A stretch of 64,000 bases of DNA. It comes from Micromonospora sp. WMMD882 (lineage in GTDB: Bacteria > Actinomycetota > Actinomycetes > Mycobacteriales > Micromonosporaceae). Below are positions 25,905 through 34,592 of the stretch, one piece after another. The position numbers were made by a program, and so were the translations under genes. Positions within the stretch are counted from its first letter, which is position 1. The number at the start of each line of letters is the position of its first letter. Below the pieces are notes generated by a model. It saw only the letters and a list, made by a program, of their open reading frames with translations, ran no database searches and had not been told where the DNA came from. Where the stretch lies: the NCBI RefSeq assembly GCF_027497255.1, contig NZ_CP114903.1, positions 5,270,001 to 5,334,000 of the forward strand, written 5' to 3'.

Positions 25905-26243
25905 CTACAGGTACAGGCCGGTGGAGTCGGGCTCGACGCGCTCGGCGGCGACGGCGTGCACGTCCCGTTCGCGGAGCAGCACGTAGCCCCGCCCGTGCAG
26001 TTCGACCTCGGAGCGGTCGTCGGGGTCGAACAGCACCCGGTCGCCGGAGACGATCGACCGGACGTTCGGGCCGACGCCCACGGCGGTCGCCCAGGACAGG
26101 CGCTTCCCGACGGCGGCGGTCGCCGGGATCACGATGCCGGCGGTGGAGCGGCGCTCGCCCTCGTTACCCTCCAGGCGCACCAGCACGCGATCGTGCAGCA
26201 GGCGGATCGGCAGGCCGGCGTCGAGGTTCTGGTCGGCGGTCAC
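25905..26243 (-). CDS. GroES/Cpn10-fold co-chaperonin-like protein
   Basis: A 112-residue protein with the chaperonin-10 fold: LLHDRVLVRLEG at the start, the mobile-loop region STAGIVIPATA, then GVGPNVRSIVSGDRVLF and HGRGYVLLRERDVHAV. It is stand-alone and divergent from an AI-2E transporter gene, not next to groEL. No CIRCE site is visible upstream. Its mobile loop (STAGIVI) resembles the GGIVLP loop that docks on GroEL, so it may still partner GroEL; it could also be a specialised paralogue with the canonical groES elsewhere. The GTG start at 26243 lacks a clear ribosome-binding site. Confidence 0.8.
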   Translation of the reverse strand: MTADQNLDAGLPIRLLHDRVLVRLEGNEGERRSTAGIVIPATAAVGKRLSWATAVGVGPNVRSIVSGDRVLFDPDDRSEVELHGRGYVLLRERDVHAVAAERVEPDSTGLYL

Positions 26244-26400
26244 GGGAGGAGACGCTACCGTGCCCGCCGCCTCCGTCGGCGCGGTGGTTACCGGACGACC
26301 GCCCTGGGCAATGTGTGGCGCGACCGGCCTACCGTGACGTTCCCGCGGGAACATGTCCGGCCGTTACCGTATGTGGACACATGGTGAGCAGGAGGTCGGC

Positions 26401-27732
26401 TTGAGCCGCTTCGAACGGATCCGCAGCCGGCTGCGTCGCGCGTACGAGTCGGGCCGGGACGCGGTGCGCGAGGGCCGCGACCGCGACCGTGAGCAGGCCC
26501 ACGACCTGCGGCGACGGGCTGCCGTCCCCGGGTCGGGGACGGGGACGGCCTCGCCGGCCGAGCCCGGGCCGGTCGCCCCGGCGTCGGCGGTGGTGGTCGG
26601 CGCGGAGCCGTCCGCCGCCCTGCACAGCTCCACGGTCAGCCGGGACGACGCCGACGTGCCGCACGCGCTGCGGATCGCCGCGGCCTGGTCGTGGCGGCTC
26701 ATCGTGGTCGGGCTGGTCGGCTGGGCGCTGTTGAGGATCGTCGGTCAGATCCGGATCGTGATCATCCCGTTGGCCGTCGCGCTGCTGTTGTCGGCGCTGC
26801 TCGCGCCCGCCGTGGGCTGGCTGCTGCGGGCCCGGTTCCCCCGCTCGCTGGCCACCGCGGTGGTGCTGGTCGCCGGGCTGGCCGCGGTGATCGGCACGCT
26901 GACCCTGGTGGTCAACGAGTTCATCGACGGGGTGCCGGAGCTGAGCGCGAAGTCCTCCGAGGGCGTCCGGCAGATCCAGGACTGGCTGAAGACCGGGCCG
27001 CTGCACATGAGCGACGGGCAGCTCGACCGGTACATCAGCGAAGGTCAGCAGTGGGTCAACGACAACACCAACCGGTTGACCAGCGGGGCGCTCTCCACCG
27101 CCGCCACCGTCGCCGAGGTGCTCACCGGAGCGCTGCTGGTGCTCTTCGCGACGTTCTTCTTCCTGCGGGACGGCCGGCAGATCTGGCGTTTCCTGGTCCG
27201 GCTGCTGCCGGTCGCGGCCCGCTGGAAGGTCGACGACGCCGGTCAGGCGTCCTGGTCGACCCTGGTGGCGTACGTCCGGGCCACCGTGCTGGTGGCCTTC
27301 ATCGACGCCGTCGGCATCGGTATCTTCCTGGTCGTCTTCGACATCCCGTTCGCGTTCCCGCTGGCGGCGCTGGTCTTCCTCGGCGCGTTCATCCCGATCG
27401 TCGGGGCGACCCTGTCCGGCGCGGTGGCGGTGCTGGTGGCGCTGGTCGACAGCGGGCCGGTGACCGCCCTGATCATCCTCGGCGTGGTGATCGGCGTGCA
27501 GCAGGTGGAGGGGCACATCCTGCAACCGTTGATCATGGGTCGGGCGGTGGCGATCCACCCGCTCGCCGTGATCATCGGGATCGCCGCCGGTGTGGTGCTC
27601 GCCGGCATCACCGGGGCGCTGGTCTCGGTGCCGCTGATCGCCGTGCTGAACACCGCCGTCCGGCGGCTCGCCGCCCGTACCGTGCCGGAGACTCCGCCGG
27701 ACGCGGTGGTGGTCGCCGCCAAGGCCCCCTGA
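26401..27732 (+). CDS. AI-2E family transporter (TqsA/PerM-like)
   Basis: A 443-residue membrane protein with about eight membrane segments, the first near residue 100 after a charged Arg-rich cytoplasmic tail. LGAFIPIVGATLSGAVAVLV and QQVEGHILQPLIMGRAV are the conserved AI-2E family motifs. Members export quorum signals or ions, and the substrate here is unknown. The TTG start at 26401 is preferred to an upstream ATG because GGAGG lies five bases ahead of it. Confidence 0.85.
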   Translation: MSRFERIRSRLRRAYESGRDAVREGRDRDREQAHDLRRRAAVPGSGTGTASPAEPGPVAPASAVVVGAEPSAALHSSTVSRDDADVPHALRIAAAWSWRLIVVGLVGWALLRIVGQIRIVIIPLAVALLLSALLAPAVGWLLRARFPRSLATAVVLVAGLAAVIGTLTLVVNEFIDGVPELSAKSSEGVRQIQDWLKTGPLHMSDGQLDRYISEGQQWVNDNTNRLTSGALSTAATVAEVLTGALLVLFATFFFLRDGRQIWRFLVRLLPVAARWKVDDAGQASWSTLVAYVRATVLVAFIDAVGIGIFLVVFDIPFAFPLAALVFLGAFIPIVGATLSGAVAVLVALVDSGPVTALIILGVVIGVQQVEGHILQPLIMGRAVAIHPLAVIIGIAAGVVLAGITGALVSVPLIAVLNTAVRRLAARTVPETPPDAVVVAAKAP

Positions 27733-27761
27733 CCCGTCCCGGCCGGGCCACGCCCCGCGCG

Positions 27762-27843
27762 GTCGGGGTGTCCGGCCGCCCGGACAGCGCCGTTTCGGCG
27801 ACGTCGGGGTGTCCGGCGGCCCGGACAGCGCGGTTTCGCCGAA
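27762..27843. terminator. Two 41-base tandem hairpin repeats between convergent genes
   Basis: Two imperfect head-to-tail copies (27762-27802 and 27803-27843), each with a TGTCCGG...CCGGACA hairpin. They lie between the convergent AI-2E and helicase genes and probably act as a bidirectional terminator. The copies differ at about five positions. Confidence 0.7.
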
Positions 27844-27892
27844 ATGGCGGCGGCCGGCGAGAAAGCCCACGGTCCGGGGGCACCGGGCGGGG

Positions 27893-30013
27893 TCAGGAGT
27901 CGGCCAGGCGTTCCAACGCGCCCCGGGCCACCTCCGGCCGGGTGGTGTACCAGAACGGCGGCAGCGACCGGCGCAGGAACGGGCCGTACCCGCGGGCCGT
28001 CTCCAGCCGGGAGTCCAGCACCGCGACCACGCCCCGGTCACCGGTCGAGCGGATCAGCCGCCCGACGCCCTGGGCCAGCCGGATCGCGGCGATCGGCACG
28101 CTGACCGCGGCGAACCCGGACCCGCCCCCGGCGTCCACCGCCGCCGCGCGGGCCGCCGCCAGCGGCTCGTCCGGACGCGGGAACGGCAGCCGGTCGATCA
28201 CCACGAGCTGGCAGGAGTCGCCCGGCACGTCCACCCCCTGCCAGAGCGACATCACCCCGAACAGGCAGCTCGACCGCTCCTGCTTGAACCGGCGCACCAG
28301 CAGCGGCAGGGACTCCTCACCCTGGAGCAGGATCGGCAGGTCCGTCCGCGCCCGCAGCAGCTCCGCCGCCTGCTGCGCGGCCCGCCGGGAGGAGAACAGC
28401 CCCAGCGTACGGCCACCCAGCGCGGTCACCAGCGACAGCAGCTCCGCGCCGGCCGCCTCGGGCAGCCCGGAGACGCTGGGCCGGGGCAGGTGCGCCGCCA
28501 CGTACAGGATGCCCTGCCGGGCGTAGTCGAACGGGGAGCCGACGTCCAGCGAGCGCCAGCCCGGGCCCTCCGTCGCCGGCTGCCCGGCAGCCGGCGTGTC
28601 CCCTGACGTCTTCCGCTGCGCGCCCCGGGCGGCGGTGGCCAGGGCGTCCGCCGCCGGGGACGGCGTCGGGGCGGGCGGGGCCTCCAGGCCGAGGGCGCGG
28701 GCCACCGTGTCGAACCGGCCGCCCAGGGTCAGCGTCGCCGAGGTGGCGACCACGGTGCGCTCGTCGTACAGGTGGGTGGCGAGGGTGCCGGCGACGGACA
28801 GCGGCGCGACCACCAGCGCCCGCCGGCCGCCCTGCTCCGGCTTCTCCACCCAGGCCACGTCGTGGTCGGCCTCCTCCAGCAGCCGCTGCGCGGTGGTGGA
28901 GAGGTCGTCCAGCGCCGCCTTGGCCTGCTGTTTGCGGACCGGGTCCGGGTCGTCGGCCTTGACGTCGCCGATCGCGTCCAGCGCGGCCCGGGTGGCGGAG
29001 TCGAGCAGGGTGCACGCCTGGCGCAGCAGCTCCGGCAGGCCGTTGGTGATCCGCCCGGCCGGGGCCTCGGTGAGGCCGAGGGTGAGCGCGTCGCCGGCCT
29101 CGCCGAGCGTCTCGGCGACCTCCGGCTTGACCAGCGGCCGGGCCCGCCGGCCGGTGCGCTCGATCAGCTCCGGCGTCAGCTCGGCCTGGGACGCCGAGGA
29201 GACCCGGTCGGCCAGCTCGTGGGCCTCGTCCACGATCAGCAGCCGGTGCGGCGGCACGATCTGCCGACCGGCCAGCATGTCCACCGCCAGCAGGCTGTGG
29301 TTGGTAACCACGATGTCGGCCTCCCGGGCCCGCGCCCGGGACGCCTCGGCGAAGCACTCCGCGCCGAACGGGCAGCGGGACGCGCCGACGCACTCCCGGG
29401 CCGGCATCGACACCAGCCGCCAGGCCTGGTCGTCGACGCCCGGGTCCAACTCGTCCCGGTCGCCGGTCTCGGTCTCCATCGCCCAGTCCCGCAGCCGCTC
29501 GACCTGCTTGCCGAGCCGGCCCACCGCGCCGAGCCACTGCCCGCCACCCCCGGCGGCCGGGGCGCTGTCGAACAGGTCGGCCGGCTCGTCCTCGGTGGAG
29601 CTGTCCAGCCGGGCCAGGCACAGGTAGTGGTGCCGTCCCTTGAGGACCGCGAACGTCGGCCGCCGACCCAGCAGCGGCTCGACCGCCTCGGCGAGCCGGG
29701 GCAGGTCGTGGTCGACGAGCTGGGCCTGGAGGGCCAGGGTGGCGGTGGAGACCACCACCGGGCCGTCCACGGTCAGCGCCGGGGCGAGGTAACCCAGCGA
29801 CTTGCCGGTGCCGGTGCCGGCCTGCACGAGCAGGTGTTCCCGGTCGGCGACGCACTCCTCGATGGCGGTGACCATCTCCTGCTGGCCGGGGCGGGCCGCG
29901 CCGCCGGGCACCGCGCCGACCGCCGCGGCGAGCAGCTCCGCGCCGCTGGGCCGGGCCCCCCGGCGCCGGGAGCGGGAGCTGGCGGACTTCGGGAAGGCGC
30001 GCGGCAGGGTCAC
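27893..30013 (-). CDS. DinG/XPD-type ATP-dependent DNA helicase
   Basis: A 706-residue superfamily 2 helicase. Walker A AGTGTGKS has Lys71 and the DEAH box is at 262-265. Four cysteines (132, 208, 214, 220) match the 4Fe-4S cluster of XPD/DinG enzymes. The second RecA-like domain ends in QGVGRLIRSTGDRGVV, motif VI. DinG-like helicases unwind 5'-tailed forks, flaps and R-loops during repair. The GTG at 30013 is the longest in-frame start with the basic N-terminus; no ribosome-binding site is visible. Confidence 0.92.
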   Translation of the reverse strand: MTLPRAFPKSASSRSRRRGARPSGAELLAAAVGAVPGGAARPGQQEMVTAIEECVADREHLLVQAGTGTGKSLGYLAPALTVDGPVVVSTATLALQAQLVDHDLPRLAEAVEPLLGRRPTFAVLKGRHHYLCLARLDSSTEDEPADLFDSAPAAGGGGQWLGAVGRLGKQVERLRDWAMETETGDRDELDPGVDDQAWRLVSMPARECVGASRCPFGAECFAEASRARAREADIVVTNHSLLAVDMLAGRQIVPPHRLLIVDEAHELADRVSSASQAELTPELIERTGRRARPLVKPEVAETLGEAGDALTLGLTEAPAGRITNGLPELLRQACTLLDSATRAALDAIGDVKADDPDPVRKQQAKAALDDLSTTAQRLLEEADHDVAWVEKPEQGGRRALVVAPLSVAGTLATHLYDERTVVATSATLTLGGRFDTVARALGLEAPPAPTPSPAADALATAARGAQRKTSGDTPAAGQPATEGPGWRSLDVGSPFDYARQGILYVAAHLPRPSVSGLPEAAGAELLSLVTALGGRTLGLFSSRRAAQQAAELLRARTDLPILLQGEESLPLLVRRFKQERSSCLFGVMSLWQGVDVPGDSCQLVVIDRLPFPRPDEPLAAARAAAVDAGGGSGFAAVSVPIAAIRLAQGVGRLIRSTGDRGVVAVLDSRLETARGYGPFLRRSLPPFWYTTRPEVARGALERLADS

Positions 30014-30150
30014 CGTGCGACGGTACCCGTCGCCGCCGACACCGTCCGCGCGGATCGGCCCGTGTTCGGGGTGACCGTCCGGAATCGGTCAGTCCCGATC
30101 GGTTCGTGCCCTGGGGCGTCCGGTGGGGGGTACGGGATAGGCTGCGAACC

Positions 30151-30657
30151 ATGCCGAGCGACGTGGTCCGGGTGGTCTACCGCAAGTACGACGGCAGAGC
30201 GCACCGCGACTACCCGGCCCGCCGCCTCGCCGAGGACGACCTCGGGGTCTGGCTCGGGGTGCCCGCCGGCACCGCGTCGATCTACCACGGTCGGCCCAGC
30301 GTGGAGCAGATCCCGTTCGTCCTGCTGGTGCCGCACCACGCCTGGTGGACCGGCATGTTCAACCCGCCGCCCCGGACCAGCGAGGTGTACTGCGACATCG
30401 CCAGCCCGGCCCGCTGGGAGGGCGACGACACCGTCCACCTGGTCGACCTCGACCTGGACGTGGTGCGTCGCCGCGCCACCGGTCTGGTCGAGTTGCGCGA
30501 CGAGGACGAGTTCGCCGAGCACCGGGTCGATTTCGGCTACCCGGACGACCTGGTCACCGAGGCGGAGGCCGCCGCCCGCTGGCTGCTGGGGGCGCTCGGT
30601 GACGGCACCGAGCCGTTCGCCACCTCGTACCGCAAGTGGTTGGCCCTGGTGCTCTGA
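30151..30657 (+). CDS. DUF402-family protein
   Basis: A 168-residue protein of the DUF402 beta-barrel type, with WEGDDTVHLVDLDLDVV and VDFGYPDD acidic motifs that suggest metal binding. Characterised relatives hydrolyse nucleotide or nucleotidyl-phosphonate bonds (FomD, Ntdp), so a nucleotide phosphatase role is possible but is inference. ATG at 30151. It precedes the polyphosphate kinase gene by 71 bp on the same strand. Confidence 0.75.
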   Translation: MPSDVVRVVYRKYDGRAHRDYPARRLAEDDLGVWLGVPAGTASIYHGRPSVEQIPFVLLVPHHAWWTGMFNPPPRTSEVYCDIASPARWEGDDTVHLVDLDLDVVRRRATGLVELRDEDEFAEHRVDFGYPDDLVTEAEAAARWLLGALGDGTEPFATSYRKWLALVL

Positions 30658-30728
30658 GCCGAACGCCGTACCCGGCGGGTCGAACCGCCCGACGGGCGGC
30701 GCGCGACCGACTGGGTGATGATCGCAGA

Positions 30729-31640
30729 GTGAACAGCGCATCGGACGAGCCCGACATCTTCTCTCCGGCCGGCGGGATCCGGCGACGGCTGCGGGTGACG
30801 CCGGGCGGCGCGCGGCAGGCCGACCTCGCGGCCGTCGACCCGCGCTCCACCCCCGGCCTGCCCGACCCGTCCGTGACCGGCCTGGACCGCAAATCCTGGT
30901 GCCGTTCCCAGGTCCGGCTGGTCGGCGCGGAGCTGGCCCGCCAGCAGGAGATGCTCTTCGCCTCGGCGAAGGTCGACCCGACGGACGGCCGGCGGGTGCT
31001 GCTGGTGCTCCAGGCGATGGACTGCGGCGGCAAGGACGGCACGATCAAGCGGGTGGCCGGCGCGATGAACCCGCTGGGGCTACGGATCACCGCTTTCGGG
31101 CCGCCCACCGACGAGGAGCTGGCCCACCACTTCCTGTGGCGGGTCCGGCGGGCGCTGCCGGCCCCCGGGCAGGTGGGCGTCTTCAACCGCTCGCACTACG
31201 AGGACGTGCTGATCGCCCGGGTCGAGTCGCTGGTCCCGGAGGCGACCCTGCAGGCCCGGTACGACGAGATCAACGCCTTCGAGCGGGAGCTGGTCGGGGA
31301 GGGCGTGACCCTGGTCAAGGTGCTGCTGCACATCTCCCGCGCCGAGCAGCGGGACCGGCTGCTGGAGCGGCTGACCGATCCGCGCAAGCACTGGAAGTAC
31401 GACCCGGCCGACGTCGCCGCCCGGGCCCGCTGGGACGACTACCAGGCGGCGTACGCCGAGGCGCTGGCCCGCTGCGACGCCGACGCCGCGCCCTGGTACG
31501 TGGTGCCGGCGGACCGCAAGTGGTACCGGGACTGGGCGGTGGCGCACCTGTTGCGTGAGACGTTCGCCACGCTCGACCTGGGGTATCCGCCGGCCGGGGT
31601 CGACCTGGACCGGGAGCGGCGGCGACTGCTGGCGGGATGA
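30729..31640 (+). CDS. ppk2: Polyphosphate kinase 2 family protein
   Basis: A 303-residue PPK2 enzyme, which transfers phosphate between polyphosphate and nucleotides. The Walker A-like loop is LQAMDCGGKDGTIKR (about 94-108), the lid arginine motif is VFNRSHYEDV (151-160), and DPRKHWKYDPAD marks the conserved polyphosphate channel. The GTG at 30729 overlaps no other gene. It sits directly before a PHO-box-like site and a phosphate uptake pair, fitting a role in phosphate storage. Confidence 0.9.
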   Translation: MNSASDEPDIFSPAGGIRRRLRVTPGGARQADLAAVDPRSTPGLPDPSVTGLDRKSWCRSQVRLVGAELARQQEMLFASAKVDPTDGRRVLLVLQAMDCGGKDGTIKRVAGAMNPLGLRITAFGPPTDEELAHHFLWRVRRALPAPGQVGVFNRSHYEDVLIARVESLVPEATLQARYDEINAFERELVGEGVTLVKVLLHISRAEQRDRLLERLTDPRKHWKYDPADVAARARWDDYQAAYAEALARCDADAAPWYVVPADRKWYRDWAVAHLLRETFATLDLGYPPAGVDLDRERRRLLAG

Positions 31641-31648
31641 CCGGTTTG

Positions 31649-31681
31649 AATGAACGGCGGGTGAACGAAAGGTGAATGTCG
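31649..31681 (-). promoter_or_regulatory. PHO-box-like 11-base direct repeats
   Basis: Three 11-base units share TGAAC/TGAAT: AATGAACGGCG, GGTGAACGAAA and GGTGAATGTCG. Read on the minus strand they are GTTCACC-type PhoP boxes. A -10-like TAGCAT lies at 31727-31732, and the pit gene pair starts at 31797. The orientation is opposite to the pst box at 40312, which is a caution. Confidence 0.7.
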
Positions 31682-31796
31682 GCCGACCGGGGGTAGGCCG
31701 ACATTTTCCGGTCGTCACCCCTTCCCTAGCATGCGCAGGGCAGTGCCCCTACCCGGGCGTCCGCCACCCTTCCTTCGATACGACGAGGTCCGTGCC

Positions 31797-32423
31797 GTGA
31801 AGTTTTCCTTCCGCCCCTCCGAGGGGGCCTTCTACGAGCTCTTCACCAGGGCCGCGCAGAACCTGGTGAAGGGTACGGAGCTGCTCAACGAGCTGGCGCT
31901 GCCCGGTGTCGACGTCCAGTCCGTCAGCGAGCGGCTGACCGAGGTGGAGCACGACAGCGACCAGATCACCCACGAGCTGTACAAGAAGATCAACTCCACC
32001 TTCATCACCCCCTTCGACCGGGAGGACATCTACCGCCTCGGGTCGCTGCTGGACGATGTGATGGACCACCTGGAGGCGGTCGGCAACCTGCTCTACCTGT
32101 ACGGCCTGACCAAGCTTCCGTCGCTGCCCCGGGAGATGCACGAGCTGGTCAACGTCCTGGACGCCCAGGCGAAACTGACCGCCGAGGCGATGCCCCGGCT
32201 GAAGTCGATGAAGGATCTCGAGGACTACTGGATCGAGTGCAACCGGCTGGAGAACGACGGCGACCAGGCGTACCGGATGCTGCTGGTCCGGCTCTTCTCC
32301 GGCGAGTACGACGCGCTGACCGTGCTGAAGATGAAGGAGGTCGCCGACGAGCTGGAGGCCGCCTGCGACGCCTTCGAGCACGTGGCGAACACCGTCGAGA
32401 CCATCGCGGTCAAGGAGTCCTGA
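31797..32423 (+). CDS. PhoU-like DUF47 phosphate transport accessory protein
   Basis: A 208-residue helical protein of the DUF47/PhoU-domain type, which commonly modulates a partner Pit transporter. The acidic metal-site motifs are EVEHDSDQITHEL and NRLENDGDQAYR, both of the E-x3-D repeats seen in PhoU. It ends four bases before the pit gene, so the two are one operon. GTG start at 31797 with GAGGT upstream. The PHO-box-like repeats lie 115 bp ahead. Confidence 0.88.
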   Translation: MKFSFRPSEGAFYELFTRAAQNLVKGTELLNELALPGVDVQSVSERLTEVEHDSDQITHELYKKINSTFITPFDREDIYRLGSLLDDVMDHLEAVGNLLYLYGLTKLPSLPREMHELVNVLDAQAKLTAEAMPRLKSMKDLEDYWIECNRLENDGDQAYRMLLVRLFSGEYDALTVLKMKEVADELEAACDAFEHVANTVETIAVKES

Positions 32424-32427
32424 ACCT

Positions 32428-33432
32428 GTGAGTCCCGAACTCATCGCCGTGCTGGCGGTGATCGCGGTAGCCCTGGCGTTCGACTACACCAACGGGTTCC
32501 ACGACGCCGCGAACGCGATCGCGACAAGCATCTCCACCCGCGCCCTCACCCCCCGGGTCGCCCTCGCCATGGCCGCGGTGGGCAACTTCATCGGCGCGCA
32601 CTTCGGCGCCGAGGTCGCCAAGACCGTCGGCAGCGGCCTGGTCAGCCTCCCCACCGGCACGGCGAGCCTCGGCATCGTCTTCGCCGGGGTGATCGGCGCG
32701 ATCGTCTGGAACCTGATCACCTGGTACTTCGGGCTGCCGTCGTCGTCCTCGCACGCCCTGATCGGCGGCCTGGTCGGCTCGACGCTGGCCGCCTCGGGCA
32801 CCGTGCTGTGGACCGGCATCGGCCGGGACGTCGTCATCCCGATGGTGCTCTCCCCGATGGTCGGCTTCGTCCTCGGCTACATCGTGATGATCGCCGTGCA
32901 GTGGATCTTCCGGAAGGGGCACCCGGGCAAGCTCAACCGGGGCTTCCGCTGGGCGCAGACCGCCTCGGCCGCCGCGATGAGCGTCGGCCACGGCATGCAG
33001 GACGCCGCCAAGACCATCGGCATCGTGGTGCTCGCCCTCTACGTCGGCGGGTACCAGGACGACCCGGGCTTCATTCCGGAGTGGGCGTTCTGGACGTCGG
33101 CGGCCGTGCTCGCCGCCGGCACCTACGCCGGTGGCTGGCGGATCATCCGCACCCTGGGCCGGAAGATCATCGACCTGAAGCCGCCGGAGGGCTTCGCCGC
33201 CGAGACCGTCGCCAGCGGCGTGCTCTACTTCAACGCCCTGGTGCTCGGCGCGCCCATCTCCACCACGCACACCATCACCTCGGCCATCATGGGCGTGGGC
33301 GCCACCAAGCGGCTCTCCGCCGTCCGGTGGGGCGTGGCCGGCAACATCATCGGCGCGTGGATCCTCACCTTCCCCGCCGCCGGCACCATCGGCGCCCTGA
33401 TGTACCTCCTCGTCCGCCCGATCTTCTCCTGA
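32428..33432 (+). CDS. pit: Low-affinity inorganic phosphate transporter Pit
   Basis: A 334-residue Pit/PHO4 permease driven by cations. The duplicated signatures are NGFHDAANAIATSI near the N-terminus and SVGHGMQDAAKTIGI near the middle. PSSSSHALIGG and APISTTHTITSAIMG are the second and fourth half-site motifs. About ten membrane segments. GTG start four bases after the DUF47 stop. A hairpin terminator follows. Confidence 0.95.
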   Translation: MSPELIAVLAVIAVALAFDYTNGFHDAANAIATSISTRALTPRVALAMAAVGNFIGAHFGAEVAKTVGSGLVSLPTGTASLGIVFAGVIGAIVWNLITWYFGLPSSSSHALIGGLVGSTLAASGTVLWTGIGRDVVIPMVLSPMVGFVLGYIVMIAVQWIFRKGHPGKLNRGFRWAQTASAAAMSVGHGMQDAAKTIGIVVLALYVGGYQDDPGFIPEWAFWTSAAVLAAGTYAGGWRIIRTLGRKIIDLKPPEGFAAETVASGVLYFNALVLGAPISTTHTITSAIMGVGATKRLSAVRWGVAGNIIGAWILTFPAAGTIGALMYLLVRPIFS

Positions 33433-33434
33433 CC

Positions 33435-33473
33435 CCGCGGGCGCCGGGAGGCTCTCCTTCCCGGCGCCCGCGG
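33435..33473 (+). terminator. Terminator hairpin after pit
   Basis: A perfect 15-bp stem (33435-33449 with 33459-33473) around a nine-base loop, two bases after the pit stop codon. The downstream sequence GCTCTTTCCC is only weakly T-rich. Confidence 0.88.
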
Positions 33474-33619
33474 CGCTCTTTCCCGACATCTTCCGCACCC
33501 CTGAAGACATAGAGCAACATCGAAGAACTTCGGCCCGGTGGAGATCGGCACACTGACCCTGTCCCGGTCGGGGCCGCCGCCGTCCCCGACCTGCCCCGTC
33601 GCCGGACAGGTAGGTGCCG

Positions 33620-34558
33620 ATGATGAGTACGTTGCCCAGGGTCGAGGTCGTCCCCGCCCCGCCCGTCACCGGGCGGCCACCCCGGGTCGGCCGGGTGATC
33701 GCCCTCAGCGCGCTGGCCGGCGTCCTGCTGGCCGTGGTCTGGTCGTACCACTTCGTCGACTCGGTGATCGGCGACAACGTGGCGAACGCGCTGCTCGGCC
33801 ACGACGCCAAGGAGACCGCCCTCGCCGGGGCCGGCGCCGGCCTGTTGTTCGCGTTCGTCTCCGGGCTCGCCGGCACGTTCACCGCCTGCAACATCGCCAT
33901 GGCCGCCTCGATCGGCCCGATGAGCCAGGCCGGCGCCACCGAGGCGACCCAGGGCGCGCTCCGGTCGCTGCTGCGGCCGGTCGGTTGGCTCACCCTGGGC
34001 ATGGTGGTGGTCTCCGGCGCGTACGGCTTCGTCGGCGTGCTGCTCGGCGAGCGCCTGCCGCAGCTCTCCACCGACCGGATCGGCGACCTGCCGGTACGCC
34101 TGGTCCAGTCCTCGGTGGTCTTCGGCCTCATCGGCCTGGCGTTGATCTGGCTCGGCCTGGCCGCGCTCGGCGTGCTGCCGGACGTCTTCGCCGGCCGCCC
34201 GGTGGCCCGGGTGGTGACCCTCGGCGCGCTGATCGGCGGATTCCTGATCGGTCGGCCGTACCCGCTGTTCAACAAGCTGTTCCACTGGGCGGTGGACGAG
34301 GGCAACCCGCTGTACGGGGCGGGCGCCTTCATCCTCCAGTCGCTCGGCAACGTCGTCATCGTCACCGCGCTCTTCGCGCTGCTGATCGTCGGCACCCGGG
34401 GCGGATTCCTGCGCTGGCTGGCCGGCAGCCCGGCCCGCACCGCCGTGGTCACCGGCGCCCTGCTGGTGGCGCTCGGCGTGTTCACCGTCGTCTACTGGGA
34501 CGTGCGGCTGCCGGCCATGTTCGGCTACGGCTGGTTCCCCAGCATGCCCTGGAACTGA
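33620..34558 (+). CDS. Polytopic membrane protein, family uncertain
   Basis: A 312-residue protein with about seven membrane segments. The block FAFVSGLAGTFTACNIAMAASIGPM carries one cysteine and resembles the first helix pair of CcdA/DsbD or LysE-type exporters, but I cannot assign it. A later segment (LIGRPYPLFNKLFHWA) is basic and aromatic. Paired ATGs at 33620 and 33623 both follow AGGTAGG. It is separated from pit by the terminator, so probably has its own promoter. Confidence 0.6.
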   Translation: MMSTLPRVEVVPAPPVTGRPPRVGRVIALSALAGVLLAVVWSYHFVDSVIGDNVANALLGHDAKETALAGAGAGLLFAFVSGLAGTFTACNIAMAASIGPMSQAGATEATQGALRSLLRPVGWLTLGMVVVSGAYGFVGVLLGERLPQLSTDRIGDLPVRLVQSSVVFGLIGLALIWLGLAALGVLPDVFAGRPVARVVTLGALIGGFLIGRPYPLFNKLFHWAVDEGNPLYGAGAFILQSLGNVVIVTALFALLIVGTRGGFLRWLAGSPARTAVVTGALLVALGVFTVVYWDVRLPAMFGYGWFPSMPWN

Positions 34559-34592
34559 ACCGCCGCCGGTAGGCCGACGGGGGTCGGCGGCC

